Shown here in pieces: positions 41,315-49,848 of a stretch of DNA of 59,004 nucleotides. Both the position numbers and the translations under genes were made by a program. Every line of letters starts with the position of its first letter. Position 1 is the first letter of the stretch. Source of the stretch: Streptacidiphilus pinicola. Lineage in GTDB: Bacteria; Actinomycetota; Actinomycetes; Streptomycetales; Streptomycetaceae. The notes beneath the pieces were generated by a model that was given only the letters and a program-made list of their open reading frames with translations, was not told where the DNA came from and searched no databases. The stretch spans positions 32,374 to 91,377 of the forward strand of contig NZ_QKYN01000114.1 of the NCBI RefSeq assembly GCF_003258295.1. Reading direction: 5' to 3'.

Positions 41315-41461
41315 TCAGCCAGCAACTTCCACGCCGCTCGCCTGCGCCCCCTTCGGTGCCGTCGTCACCTCGGCCGCGCTCGCCATCGTCGCGCCCAGCC
41401 CGACCAGCGTCACCGCCAGAACGCCGACCCCGAGCACGCGCCGGATCCAGCTCTTCGCCAC
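41315..41461 (-). CDS. 48-residue secreted peptide, too short for gene callers
   Basis: GTG 41461 follows GGAGG by 5 nt. The peptide has a textbook signal sequence: KSWIRR, the hydrophobic VLGVGVLAVTLVGLGATM, then ASAA as the signal-peptidase site. The mature part is only about 17 residues (EVTTAPKGAQASGVEVAG) and the stop is TGA 41315-41317. The ribosome site, charge pattern and AxA site together argue against chance. It could be a small secreted peptide, or the surviving 5' end of a longer secreted protein. Confidence 0.5.
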   Translation of the reverse strand: MAKSWIRRVLGVGVLAVTLVGLGATMASAAEVTTAPKGAQASGVEVAG

Positions 41462-41571
41462 AAGTCCTCCCCAGATTGTTGTGGATGCACCACGCGATGC
41501 CGGCTCAGTGTCGCAGGGCGCTTCGAAGCGCGGCAGTGCCGTGCATAACCGGCTGGCACACCTCGGGTGTC

Positions 41572-41733
41572 GGGCCGTTCAAGGCGGTTGGTCCGGGACA
41601 GGGCTTCGCGCTGCGCGACATCACCGCCCTCGCCGACGTCCGCATGGTCTCCTTCCGCCAGCTGGTCCACTGGCTCGAGGCCCAGGATCCGTCCGTGCTG
41701 GCCAAGCTGCGCGGCCTGAACGTCGGCCAGTAG
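41572..41733 (+). pseudogene. C-terminal fragment of a polysaccharide deacetylase
   Basis: The last ~50 residues before TAG at 41731 (DVRMVSFRQLVHWLEAQDPSVLAKLRGLNVGQ, read in two halves) resemble the end of large actinobacterial polysaccharide deacetylases. There, a conserved V-SFRQL-DW-DAQDP closes the domain. No NodB catalytic motifs are upstream, so only the tail survives. Confidence 0.5.
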
Positions 41734-42088
41734 CCGAACGACTGGCACGACTACACCATGCCCACGCCCGTGTGACCGGGCCGCTGTCAAGCCGGCAACC
41801 GCCCCGCACCTCGCCCCCCGGCGACCTGCGCTGCCGGACCGGCTCTCTGGGGCTGAAAATCAGCTGCCGCATCGACCCTGAGGCGACGGGCCGCGTACGC
41901 GTTTCGCTGGTGTCGAGCCGTTGCGGGGATCGGCGTGTTGCCACTCACGGGGAAGGTGGCACCAGGCCCGCGCCGAAGCGTATCCCGGGGCGGCATGTGA
42001 AGTCCGGGGTGCCGCTCCGGTCCGGGCCGCGTGCGCCCTCGGTGCCGAACCCGGATTGATTCACCCTTTTGAGTGACCACGCGGACCC
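41734..42088. other. gap with no gene seen
   Basis: About 355 bases between two gene remnants. A few codons after the deacetylase tail stop (NDWHDYT) could be its original extension. Otherwise I see nothing coding. Confidence 0.35.
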
Positions 42089-42511
42089 TTGTCCAGCCCG
42101 TTCCCCTCGTCATCGGGTCAGCTGGGGTCCGTGCGCCAGGATGGCGGACAGATCGAACTCACCACTGCGGACCTGACCCCGCAGCCCACACTGGCCGACG
42201 TCACCGAATTGGCGGAGCGGGTCTGCCGCACCGGCCTGCCGATCGACCTGACCGTCACGGGGACGCCGGTCACCCTGCCACCCGGCGCCGACCTGGCCGC
42301 CTACCGAGCGGTGCAAGAAGCCCTGACCAACACGATCAAACACGCGCAAGGAGCGAGCGTGCAGATCACCATCACCTACGCGCCGGCCGCCGTCGACGTA
42401 GCCGACACCGGGGGCCTGCCCGGCACAGCCATTCGCCCCGGTAGCGGCCACGGTCTCGCGGGCCTGCGCGCACGCCTCGCCCTCTACCAGGGCACGGTTC
42501 TCGCCGAGTAG
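42089..42511 (+). pseudogene. C-terminal fragment of a NarL-type histidine kinase
   Basis: The frame keeps the ATP-binding end of a two-component kinase: LTELAERVCRTGLPIDLTV-like lead-in, YRAVQEALTNTIKHA (N-box) and GSGHGLAGLRARLALYQGTV (G-box). The sensor, membrane and His-phosphotransfer parts are missing. TAG 42509 ends it where homologues continue with a PxGGF motif, and in-frame RPTGGF follows the stop. So it is truncated at both ends. Confidence 0.7.
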
Positions 42512-42599
42512 CGCCCCACCGGTGGCTTCCGGTACGCGCGGTCCTGCCGACGCACCCGGACCACGCGGCGCACCAGCAGCCGGCGCAGGAGGGACAGCG

Positions 42600-42707
42600 G
42601 TGACCGAAGCCCTGCGGGTCGTGATCGCGGACGACCAACAACTCGTGCGCACCGGGTTCCGCTTCATCCTGACCGCTCAGCGGATCGACGTCGTCGCCGA
42701 AGCAGCT
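42600..42707 (+). pseudogene. N-terminal fragment of the cognate response regulator
   Basis: From GTG 42600, 36 codons encode VVIADDQQLVRTGFRFIL and DVVAEAA, the start of a NarL-family receiver with its acidic pair. The phospho-Asp, the rest of the receiver and the LuxR-type HTH are absent. Unrelated sequence and the 3' end of dapD follow. The break marks a deletion or rearrangement junction at about 42707. Confidence 0.7.
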
Positions 42708-42760
42708 GCCAGGCCCGCACATGGGGCGCGCCACTGCTTGCCTGCCGCCTCGAAATGGCC

Positions 42761-43594
42761 TCAGACGGCAATGCCGTGGTCGCGGAGAATCTCGTTGAGT
42801 GCGAGCTTGTCGTGGCCGCTGCCCTCGGGCAGGCGCTTGAGGACCAGCAGGCAGGGCAGGCCGAACTCGCCGCCAGGGAACTTCTTCACGCGCGTCGAGC
42901 CGACGCATACGGACCAGGCGGGGGCTTCGCCGCGGGGCAGTTCGTCGCCGGTTTCGGCGTCGAAGACGCGGGTGGATTTGGTGAGGATCACGCCAGCTCC
43001 GAGCTTGGCGCCCTTTCGAACCCGGGCGCCTTCGACGACCATCGCACGTGACCCGATGAAGGCGTCGTCCTCGACGACGACGGGGGCGGCGTTGGGCGGT
43101 TCGAGTACGCCGCCGATGCCGGCGCCTCCTGCCAGGTGGACGTTGCGGCCAATCTGGGCAGCGGAGCCCACGGTGGCCCAGGTGTCCACCATGGAGCCCG
43201 CGTCGACGTAGCCGCCGATGTTGACGAAGGACGGCATCAGCACTGTACCCGGGGCCAGGTAGCTACCCCAGCGGGCGATGGCGCCCGGGACCATGCGGAC
43301 GCCGCCGAGCCTCTTCTTGAGTGGGGTGCGGTCGTGGTAGCGGAACTCCCCGACCTGGCTCTCGGTCATCTCCAGCACCTTGAAGGAAAGCAGTACAGCA
43401 CGCTTGGCGCGCTCGTCGACGACCACCTCGTCGGTGCTTGCGTCGACATGTGCCACCCGGGCGGTTCCGGTATCCAAAAGATCCACCGCCTCCACAACGT
43501 GGTGGCGGGCTCCCTGATCGCGCGGGGAGAGCTCGGTGCGGTGTTCCCACAGGTCGTCGATGACTGGTGAGATAGGGCTGTTCGCATGTGTCAT
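42761..43594 (-). CDS. dapD: tetrahydrodipicolinate N-succinyltransferase DapD
   Basis: A 277-residue left-handed beta-helix acyltransferase of the succinylase lysine/diaminopimelate pathway. It transfers succinyl from succinyl-CoA to tetrahydrodipicolinate. The hexapeptide coils are clear (VLMPSFVNIGGYVDAGSM, VGSAAQIGRNVHLAGGAGIGGV, AFIGSRAMVVEGARV), as is the C-terminal PAWSVCVGSTRVKKFPGGEFGLPCLL. The length matches the proteobacterial-type family. ATG 43594 is chosen over an upstream start. It stands alone beside broken genes, so it may be an extra, transferred copy rather than the housekeeping dapD. Confidence 0.88.
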   Translation of the reverse strand: MTHANSPISPVIDDLWEHRTELSPRDQGARHHVVEAVDLLDTGTARVAHVDASTDEVVVDERAKRAVLLSFKVLEMTESQVGEFRYHDRTPLKKRLGGVRMVPGAIARWGSYLAPGTVLMPSFVNIGGYVDAGSMVDTWATVGSAAQIGRNVHLAGGAGIGGVLEPPNAAPVVVEDDAFIGSRAMVVEGARVRKGAKLGAGVILTKSTRVFDAETGDELPRGEAPAWSVCVGSTRVKKFPGGEFGLPCLLVLKRLPEGSGHDKLALNEILRDHGIAV

Positions 43595-43679
43595 GACGCG
43601 ACACCCTATCAACGCGTGATGGGCTATCGGTTCGGTTGCCCCTTACGAAACTTGGGCATGTCCGCACGCAGCGCGGGTG

Positions 43680-44138
43680 TCAGGCGCGCCCCGTGGCGTC
43701 CCGACCCTGGGCCCGGGCAACGATCCGCGTCTCGATGGTTCGCAGGGCGGCGATCAAGATGTCGATTTCGTCGGGGTCGGCGATGGTTCCGTCGAGCAAG
43801 CGGGTCCATGTGTCGCGGAGCCGTTGCAGGTTCTCCGCTGCCTTCGGTGTGGGGTAGAGGCGTACCCGGCGGGCGTCGTGCGGATCGGATGCCCGCAGCA
43901 GCAGGCCCTTCTGCTCCAGACCTCGAACGGCTCTGCTGACGTTGCTGGAGATCATCCGGGTGGCCTCGGCGGCTGCGCCGACGGTCGCGCCGGGATGCCG
44001 GTCGACGTACCGCATCACGGCCCCCTCGATCGGGGTGCCCGATTCGGCATCGGCCTCCTTGGCCGCGTCGATGTGCCGTCCCACCGCCAGGATTCTGTCG
44101 GCGAGCTCGAAGAGCTGCTCGCTCTGCCTGTCATCCAC
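43680..44138 (-). CDS. MarR-family regulator of the SDR/amidohydrolase operon
   Basis: A 152-residue winged-HTH regulator. The HTH is GATVGAAAEATRMISSNVSRAVRGLEQKGLLLR, the wing DPHDARRVRLYPTP, with dimerisation helices on both sides. It is divergent from the SDR gene. Two 12-bp palindromic sites lie 20-85 bases upstream of its start, fitting control of both directions. Confidence 0.85.
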   Translation of the reverse strand: MDDRQSEQLFELADRILAVGRHIDAAKEADAESGTPIEGAVMRYVDRHPGATVGAAAEATRMISSNVSRAVRGLEQKGLLLRASDPHDARRVRLYPTPKAAENLQRLRDTWTRLLDGTIADPDEIDILIAALRTIETRIVARAQGRDATGRA

Positions 44139-44157
44139 CCCACCAGCCTAGCTCCCA

Positions 44158-44169
44158 TATCGATCGATA
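44158..44169. promoter_or_regulatory. MarR operator, site 1 (perfect palindrome)
   Basis: TATCGATCGATA is a perfect 12-bp palindrome in an AT-rich patch of otherwise GC-rich DNA. It lies 20 bases upstream of the marR start. Confidence 0.65.
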
Positions 44170-44210
44170 CCTATCGTTTGACATATATTTCGGCGCGCCC
44201 TAGATTTGGA

Positions 44211-44222
44211 TATCGATTGATA
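44211..44222. promoter_or_regulatory. MarR operator, site 2
   Basis: TATCGATTGATA repeats site 1 with one change. The centres are 53 bases apart, about five helical turns. AT-rich sequence between the sites (TTTGACATATATTT at 44176-44189) resembles a sigma-70 promoter box pair region. Confidence 0.6.
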
Positions 44223-44432
44223 GCTAATCGCCGTGCCGGCCCCCACCTGGCCGCAATGCCGCGCGGCCCCGTCCTACGCGCGGCGGCCCTGCCACAGGCC
44301 TGAGCCCCGGCAACCTCACCGCTCGCGAGCCCTACGACCGCCGGCTGACGGTCGGCGAGCAGGCGTGGGCGACACGCGTGAATCTGGGCCCGCGAGAGCC
44401 CGAGTCGACCCTCCAGCGATCAAGGAGTAGTC

Positions 44433-45134
44433 ATGAGTACGGACAACGAAAAGAAGGCTCTGGTCATCGGCGCGTCCCGCGGACTCGGCTACGCGCTGGC
44501 CGCGGAATTCCTCGGCCGCGGCTGGCGGGTCACCGCAACGGAGCGGACCCCCTCCGCACTGCGCGACCTGGCCGCATCGTCGGGGGGCCGGCTGACTGTC
44601 GAGGACGTGGACATCACCGATCCCGGCCAGCTCGTGGCGCTGCACGGGCGCCTGGCCCGCCAGAGCTTCGACCTGGTGTTCGTCAACGCCGGGACGAACT
44701 ACACCACCGACCCCACGGCGACCTTCACTGACGTGTCCACCAACGACTTCGTGCACGTCATGGTGACCAACGCGCTGAGCCCGATGCGCGCAGTGGAAAC
44801 ACTGCAAGACTTGGTCCCGCCGAGCGGCACCATCGGGGTCATGTCCTCGGGGCAGGGCAGCGTCGCCGACAACACGAACGGCGGATTCGAGGTCTACCGG
44901 GCCAGCAAGTCCGCGCTGAACCAGCTCATGCGCAGCTTCGCCGCCCGCCACCGCGACGACCCGCGCACCCTGCTGCTGATGGCACCGGGCTGGGTGAAGA
45001 CCGACCTGGGCGGCCCCAGCGCGCGCCTGACCATCCAGGAGAGCATCCCCGGCGTCGTCGACACGATCGAGGCACACGCCGGCAAGGGCGGACTGCACTA
45101 TCTGGACCGCCAGGGCCAGCCCGTCAACTGGTGA
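44433..45134 (+). CDS. short-chain dehydrogenase/reductase
   Basis: A 233-residue SDR of the short, YwfD/carbonyl-reductase-like type. The nucleotide loop GASRGLGYALA lies at 13-23, VNAGTN at about 88, and YRASKSALNQL carries the catalytic Tyr and Lys. The Ser region is VMSSGQGS. It precedes the amidohydrolase by 41 bases on the same strand and is divergent from marR. It probably acts on a carbonyl or aromatic alcohol in the same pathway. Confidence 0.85.
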   Translation: MSTDNEKKALVIGASRGLGYALAAEFLGRGWRVTATERTPSALRDLAASSGGRLTVEDVDITDPGQLVALHGRLARQSFDLVFVNAGTNYTTDPTATFTDVSTNDFVHVMVTNALSPMRAVETLQDLVPPSGTIGVMSSGQGSVADNTNGGFEVYRASKSALNQLMRSFAARHRDDPRTLLLMAPGWVKTDLGGPSARLTIQESIPGVVDTIEAHAGKGGLHYLDRQGQPVNW

Positions 45135-45175
45135 GATTTCCGACCTCGTCGCCGACATCCCGGAGAACCGAGACC

Positions 45176-46156
45176 GTGAAGATCATCGCTATCGAAGAGC
45201 ACTGGAACAGCGCCCGCATCCGCGACGCACTCGACCGGCTTCCGACCGGTGTGCGAGACGAGAGCACCGCCCACAACAACCAGGGCGAGGTCCCTCGCCG
45301 ACTCGAAGACATCGGCCAGGGCCGCATCCAGGCGATGGACGCCGCCGGCATCGACATCTCGATCCTGTCGGTGGTCACCCCCGCCACCCAACCGCTCCCC
45401 GCCGCCGAGGCCGTCGCGCTCGCACGGGAGGCCAACGACGAGGCCACCGACGCCGTCCGCGCCCACCCGGACCGCCTGCGCGCCTTCGCGACCCTTCCGA
45501 CCAGCGATCCGCAGGCCGCCGCGGCAGAACTCGAACGGTGCGCCACCCAGCTCGGCCATGTCGGCACCATGATCCACGGACGCTCCAGTGCCCTCACCCT
45601 GGACGACCCCGCCTACGACGACCTGCTCGCCACCGCGGCCCGCCTGCACCAGCCGATCTTCATCCACCCCCAGATCCCCACCGAGGCACTCCGCGACGCC
45701 TCCTACCGGGGCCTGGGCGAGGAGATCGACCTCGCGCTCGCAACCTACGGCTGGGGGTGGCACGCCGACAGCGGGCTAGCAGCCCTGCGCCTGATCCTCA
45801 GCGGGGCCTTCGACCGGCATCCCGACCTCCAGCTCGTCCTCGGCCACTGGGGCGAGATGCTGCTCTTCGCCATGGACCGGGCCGACAGCCTCACCCACGC
45901 CGCCAAGCACCTCGAACGCCGGGTCGCCGACTACATCAAGACGAACATCCACATCACCAACAGCGGCATGACGCAGACCCGGCTGCTGCGGCACACCCTC
46001 GACTTCACCAGCCCCGACAAGGTCCTCTTCTCCACCGACTACCCCTTCCACCAACCCAACGCGGCAGCGATCGACCAACTCCTCGCCGCCGTCCCCGAGC
46101 CCGCCGACCGCGCCAAGATCGCGCATCACAATGCCGAGGCACTCTTCCACCTGTGA
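45176..46156 (+). CDS. amidohydrolase-2 family enzyme (decarboxylase-like)
   Basis: A 326-residue TIM-barrel metal enzyme. The N-terminal strand ends in E-E-H (IAIEEHW) instead of HxH, as in the gamma-resorcylate decarboxylase group of the Amidohydrolase_2 family. FIHPQ, GHWGEML and FSTDYPF supply the remaining His and the final Asp ligands. So decarboxylation of an aromatic acid is more likely than amide hydrolysis. The GTG at 45176 has GGAG about 10 nt upstream; it is the second gene of the MarR-controlled pair. Confidence 0.85.
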   Translation: MKIIAIEEHWNSARIRDALDRLPTGVRDESTAHNNQGEVPRRLEDIGQGRIQAMDAAGIDISILSVVTPATQPLPAAEAVALAREANDEATDAVRAHPDRLRAFATLPTSDPQAAAAELERCATQLGHVGTMIHGRSSALTLDDPAYDDLLATAARLHQPIFIHPQIPTEALRDASYRGLGEEIDLALATYGWGWHADSGLAALRLILSGAFDRHPDLQLVLGHWGEMLLFAMDRADSLTHAAKHLERRVADYIKTNIHITNSGMTQTRLLRHTLDFTSPDKVLFSTDYPFHQPNAAAIDQLLAAVPEPADRAKIAHHNAEALFHL

Positions 46157-46484
46157 CAAGGGCGAGAACGCCCCGACCGGGCCCCGACCAGCTGTGACGG
46201 CGCCACCGGACGAAGCCCGCCACTCGGGGGCACGGCGATCGCCGGCGAGGACGAACCGGCCGAGCCCACCCCCCCTTCACGGCACCGATCTTGACGGACA
46301 GGTGCCGACCCCACCCGATCGCGCCTACCGGCGGAGAGCACACCTGGCATGCCGCACCGTATTCCCCGGCCTCGGGCGCTGAGTACGCTCGCAGGGAGCC
46401 CTCGGACATCCCCGGTAGCGCCGTGCCGCCTCGACGAAGAAGATTCACTCGGGCGAGGCAAACGCACCTCAGGGCAGGGCCGGG
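46157..46484. other. convergent intergenic region; nothing recognised
   Basis: 328 bases between the ends of two convergent operons. Short open frames exist on both strands but none is credible. I expected a terminator and saw only weak stems. Confidence 0.35.
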
Positions 46485-46811
46485 TTAGCCACGTGGGGCG
46501 TGCGTGTCGCTTGGGCGTTGGGCCCAGCGGCACCAGGCGGTCACTGCGCCGGTGAGCAGGATCGCGACGCCGACGCCCGCGAGGATGCCGGCGTGGAGTG
46601 CGGCGGCAAGGAGGAACATCGCCACCGCGAGCGCGACGGTGAGCCAGCAGGCGACCGCTGCACTGTGCCGCCACAGGGCGCCCCGGACGGCGGCGGCGCC
46701 GTGCCGTGACCTGCTCAGCGTTCCGAGTCGGGCGGCCAGGCGCGGATCGCTGGCCGTCAGGCGCCGTTCGATGTCGTCCAAGGCGCGGCGGTCACCCATG
46801 GACAGTCCCAT
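46485..46811 (-). CDS. DUF3040 membrane protein
   Basis: A 108-residue protein. The N-terminal ALDDIERRLTASDPRLAARL is the DUF3040 signature, and two membrane helices follow (AVACWLTVALAVAMFLLAAAL, AGILAGVGVAILLTGAV). The family is common in actinobacteria and of unknown role. It is the last gene of the tal operon, 20 bases after the oxidoreductase stop. Confidence 0.78.
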   Translation of the reverse strand: MGLSMGDRRALDDIERRLTASDPRLAARLGTLSRSRHGAAAVRGALWRHSAAVACWLTVALAVAMFLLAAALHAGILAGVGVAILLTGAVTAWCRWAQRPSDTHAPRG

Positions 46812-46831
46812 ACCGGGCCTCCCTCTTGGTG

Positions 46832-49132
46832 TCAGCGCGTTGGCGCGTGGGCGGGTTCGATGCGGATGATGACGGACTTGCTGTTGGGGGTGTTGCTGAT
46901 CTCCGCGGTGGAGTCCAGCGGCACGAGGACGTTGGCTTCGGGGAAGTAGGTGGCGGCGCAGCCGCGTGGCGTGGGGTAGCGGGTGGCGCGGAAGCCCGGG
47001 GCGCGGCGTTCCCCGTCGGGGTAGTCACTGACGAGGTCGACCAAATCCCCGTCGGCCAGGCCGAGGTCGTGCAGGTCGTGGTCGTTGAGGAAGACGACGC
47101 GGCGTCCGCCCTTGACGCCTCGGTAGCGGTCGCCGTAGCCGTAGACGGTGGTGTTGAACTGGTCGTGGGAGCGGACCGTGGTCAGCAGCAGCCGCCCGGC
47201 CGGGACCTCGACGGCGGTGATCGGGTTGACGATGAAGCGCGCCTTGCCGGTCGCGGTGGGGAAGGTGCGCGAGTCGTGCGGTCCGCGCGGCAGCATGAAG
47301 CCGCCGGGCTGCGCGACCCGCGCCTCGAAGGAGTGGAAGCCCGGGACGACGTGCTCGATGTGACGGCGGATCACCGAGTAATCGCGGCCCATCGCGCTCC
47401 AGCCGAGCGCGTCGCCGAAGAGCTCCCGTCCGAGGGCGGTGACGATGGCGACCTCGCTGCGCAGCTGCGGCGAGCCAGGCAGCAGCTTGCCGCGTGAGGC
47501 GTGGACCATCGCCATGGAGTCCTCGACCGTGACGAACCGGTCGACGCCGTCCTGCAGGTCGCGCTCGGTGCGGCCCAGGCACGGCAGCAGCAGCGCCTCG
47601 CCGCCGTCGACGCACAGGTGGGTGCGGTTGAGTTTGGTGGCGACGTGGACGGTCAGCTTGCAGTTAGCGAGCGCCTGTTCGGTGACGGTGGTGTCGGGGG
47701 TGGCGGCGGCGAAGTTGCCGCCGAGGGCGAAGAACACCTCGACCTTGCCGTCGCGCATGGCGCGGATGGAGTCGACGGTGTCGAGGCCGTGGGCGCGCGG
47801 GGGGTCGAAGCCGAACTCGTCGCGGAGCTTGTCGAGGAAGGCGTCGGGCATCTTCTCCCAGATGCCCATGGTGCGGTCGCCCTGGACGTTGCTGTGGCCG
47901 CGGATTGGTGCGGGTCCGGCGCCGGGGCGGCCGATGTTGCCGCGCAGCAGCAGGAAGTTGACGATCTCCCGGATGGTCGGCACGGCGTTGCGGTGCTGGG
48001 TCAGTCCCATCGCCCAGCAGACGATGACGTTGGCGGCGTTCATGCCGTCGGCCGCGGTGTACTCGATCGCCCGGCGGGACAGCCCGCTGAGCTCCTGGAT
48101 CCGCGCCCAGTCCAGGGCACGCCATGCTTCGGCGGCTTGCTCGAAGCCGTCGCAGTACCGGTCGATGAAGTCCCGGTCCAGCACCGAGCCGGGGGCCGCC
48201 TCCTCGTCCGCCAGCAGGGCCTTGCACAGCCCGGCGAAGAACGCGAGGTCGCCGTTGATGCGGATCGGCAGGTGGCGGTCGGTCAGCTGGGTGCCGGGTC
48301 CGGCCAGGCCGCGCACGTTCTGCGGGTTGTGGAAGCGTCCGAAGCCCGCCTCGGGCAGCGGGTTCACGGCGATGATCTTCGCGCCGCGGCGTTTGGCCTG
48401 CTCCAGGGCGGTGAGCATCCGCGGGTGGCAGGTGCCCGGGTTCTGGCCCACCACCATGATCAGGTCGGCGTGGTCGGTGATGTCCTCAAGGGTCACCACG
48501 CCCTTGCCCACGCCGATGGTCTCCGAGAGGGCCGCGCCGCTGGACTCGTGGCACATGTTCGAGCAGTCCGGCAGGTTGTTGGTGCCCAGCCGCCGGGCAA
48601 GGAGCTGGTAGACGAAGGCGGCCTCGTTGCTGGTGCGGCCGCTGGTGTAGAAGACGGCCCGGTTCGGGTCCTCCATCTCCCGCAGCCGGTCCGCGGTCAG
48701 GCGCAGCGCGCGGTCCCAGGTGATCGGGGCGTAGTGGGTCGCGCCCGGTGCGCGGTGCATCGGTTCGGTGAGGCGTCCTTGGGACTCCAGCCAGTGGCCG
48801 TCACGCTCGCGCAGTTCGGCGATCGGGTGGGCGGCGAAGAACGCGGCGTCGACGCGTTTGCGGGTGGCCTCCCAGGCCACCGCCTTGGCGCCGTTCTCGC
48901 AGAACTCCGCGTGCTTGCGCTCACCGGGCGGCGGGTCGCCCCAGGCACAGCTGGGGCAGTCGAACCCGTCGACCTGGTTCAGTGCGAGCAGTGTCCGCAC
49001 GCCGCGGACCGGGCCCATCTCCTCGCGGGCGTACTTCACCGTCTCGGTGATGCCGTGGACACCGACGCTGGACTTCTCCGGAGCGCCGGTCCGCGGCCCC
49101 TGGGGCTCCCCCGACCGCTCGTGCTCGGCCAT
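46832..49132 (-). CDS. FdhF/YdeP-family molybdopterin oxidoreductase
   Basis: A 766-residue molybdopterin enzyme of the YdeP/formate-dehydrogenase-alpha-like family. GFDCPSCAWGDPP near the N terminus is characteristic. SNMCHESSGAALSETIGVGKG carries the likely metal-proximal Cys region, and LIMVVGQNPGTCHPRML and the C-terminal molybdopterin dinucleotide-binding part (TTVRSHDQFNTTVYG, FLNDHDLHDLGL) complete it. In E. coli YdeP supports acid resistance. No FdhB/FdhC subunits are nearby, so the electron partner is unknown. The gene follows the transporter by 47 bases. Confidence 0.88.
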   Translation of the reverse strand: MAEHERSGEPQGPRTGAPEKSSVGVHGITETVKYAREEMGPVRGVRTLLALNQVDGFDCPSCAWGDPPPGERKHAEFCENGAKAVAWEATRKRVDAAFFAAHPIAELRERDGHWLESQGRLTEPMHRAPGATHYAPITWDRALRLTADRLREMEDPNRAVFYTSGRTSNEAAFVYQLLARRLGTNNLPDCSNMCHESSGAALSETIGVGKGVVTLEDITDHADLIMVVGQNPGTCHPRMLTALEQAKRRGAKIIAVNPLPEAGFGRFHNPQNVRGLAGPGTQLTDRHLPIRINGDLAFFAGLCKALLADEEAAPGSVLDRDFIDRYCDGFEQAAEAWRALDWARIQELSGLSRRAIEYTAADGMNAANVIVCWAMGLTQHRNAVPTIREIVNFLLLRGNIGRPGAGPAPIRGHSNVQGDRTMGIWEKMPDAFLDKLRDEFGFDPPRAHGLDTVDSIRAMRDGKVEVFFALGGNFAAATPDTTVTEQALANCKLTVHVATKLNRTHLCVDGGEALLLPCLGRTERDLQDGVDRFVTVEDSMAMVHASRGKLLPGSPQLRSEVAIVTALGRELFGDALGWSAMGRDYSVIRRHIEHVVPGFHSFEARVAQPGGFMLPRGPHDSRTFPTATGKARFIVNPITAVEVPAGRLLLTTVRSHDQFNTTVYGYGDRYRGVKGGRRVVFLNDHDLHDLGLADGDLVDLVSDYPDGERRAPGFRATRYPTPRGCAATYFPEANVLVPLDSTAEISNTPNSKSVIIRIEPAHAPTR

Positions 49133-49179
49133 GGCCGCCTCCTTGATGCTCTGAGATGTCTCTTACCCGCCCAGGCGGG

Positions 49180-49764
49180 TCAGACGCGCCAGTGGTAGCC
49201 GAGGGAGAAGTCGACGGCCACGGCGTAGGTGAGGTACATCAGCCACGCGCCCGTGACCAGGTGGAACAAGCCCAGCGCCCGCTTGCCCAGCGCCACGCCG
49301 ATGGAGGCGAAGAAGTCGCTGAGGTAGATCGCGAACAGCCCGAGGAACAGCAGGCCGACCGGCCAGTCCGCGACCTTGAAGAACACGGTGGCGCCCATGG
49401 CGGAGATGACCATGTAGGCGACCGACATGCCGGCGTTGGTGTGCGGGTCGCTGTCGCGGTACTTGTTCATCCCTATGGCGAACCAGTGGATGCCATAGGC
49501 GGAGAACGCGAGCGCTGCCATGTAGAGCGGCGGGGATTTCGCGAAGACCTGGAACCAGGTCAGGCCGATGAACAGGATCAGCCCGGTGAGCAGTTGGCAG
49601 AAGCCGGGCATCCACACGCCCCAGACGCCGAGCGCGCGGTCGGCCCGTTCGCTCTTGCCGGGATAGCCGAACAGCTCGTGGGGTCCGTAGATGAGGTAGC
49701 CGGTGCCCAGGCCGAAGAAGCCGAGTGCCAGCGGCGGGTAGACCGAGGTGGCGAACGTCAGCAT
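49180..49764 (-). CDS. AceTr/GPR1-FUN34-YaaH-like membrane transporter
   Basis: A 194-residue protein with six hydrophobic segments. The start (VYPPLALGFFGLGTGYLIYG) occupies the place of the NPAPLGLxGF motif of acetate/succinate channels, and later segments (ALAFSAYGIHWFAIGMNKYR, AIYLSDFFASIGVAL) fit the same six-helix fold. The motif match is partial, so acetate transport is a moderate inference. It lies between tal and the YdeP-type gene, all on the minus strand with short gaps. Confidence 0.6.
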   Translation of the reverse strand: MLTFATSVYPPLALGFFGLGTGYLIYGPHELFGYPGKSERADRALGVWGVWMPGFCQLLTGLILFIGLTWFQVFAKSPPLYMAALAFSAYGIHWFAIGMNKYRDSDPHTNAGMSVAYMVISAMGATVFFKVADWPVGLLFLGLFAIYLSDFFASIGVALGKRALGLFHLVTGAWLMYLTYAVAVDFSLGYHWRV

Positions 49765-49848
49765 GATCGCCCTCCTGGAACAGGGGGCCGACCCGGCCGA
49801 TCGGTCGGCCGGCCCCGATCTTGAGTTGGTGCGCCGGCGGGCGCCTCG

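Noticed and set aside
40907-41548. 213-codon plus-strand frame with a hydrophobic start
   Set aside because: Only the first ~50 codons look membrane-like; the remainder is Arg/Pro noise and there is no ribosome site, so it is at most a remnant.
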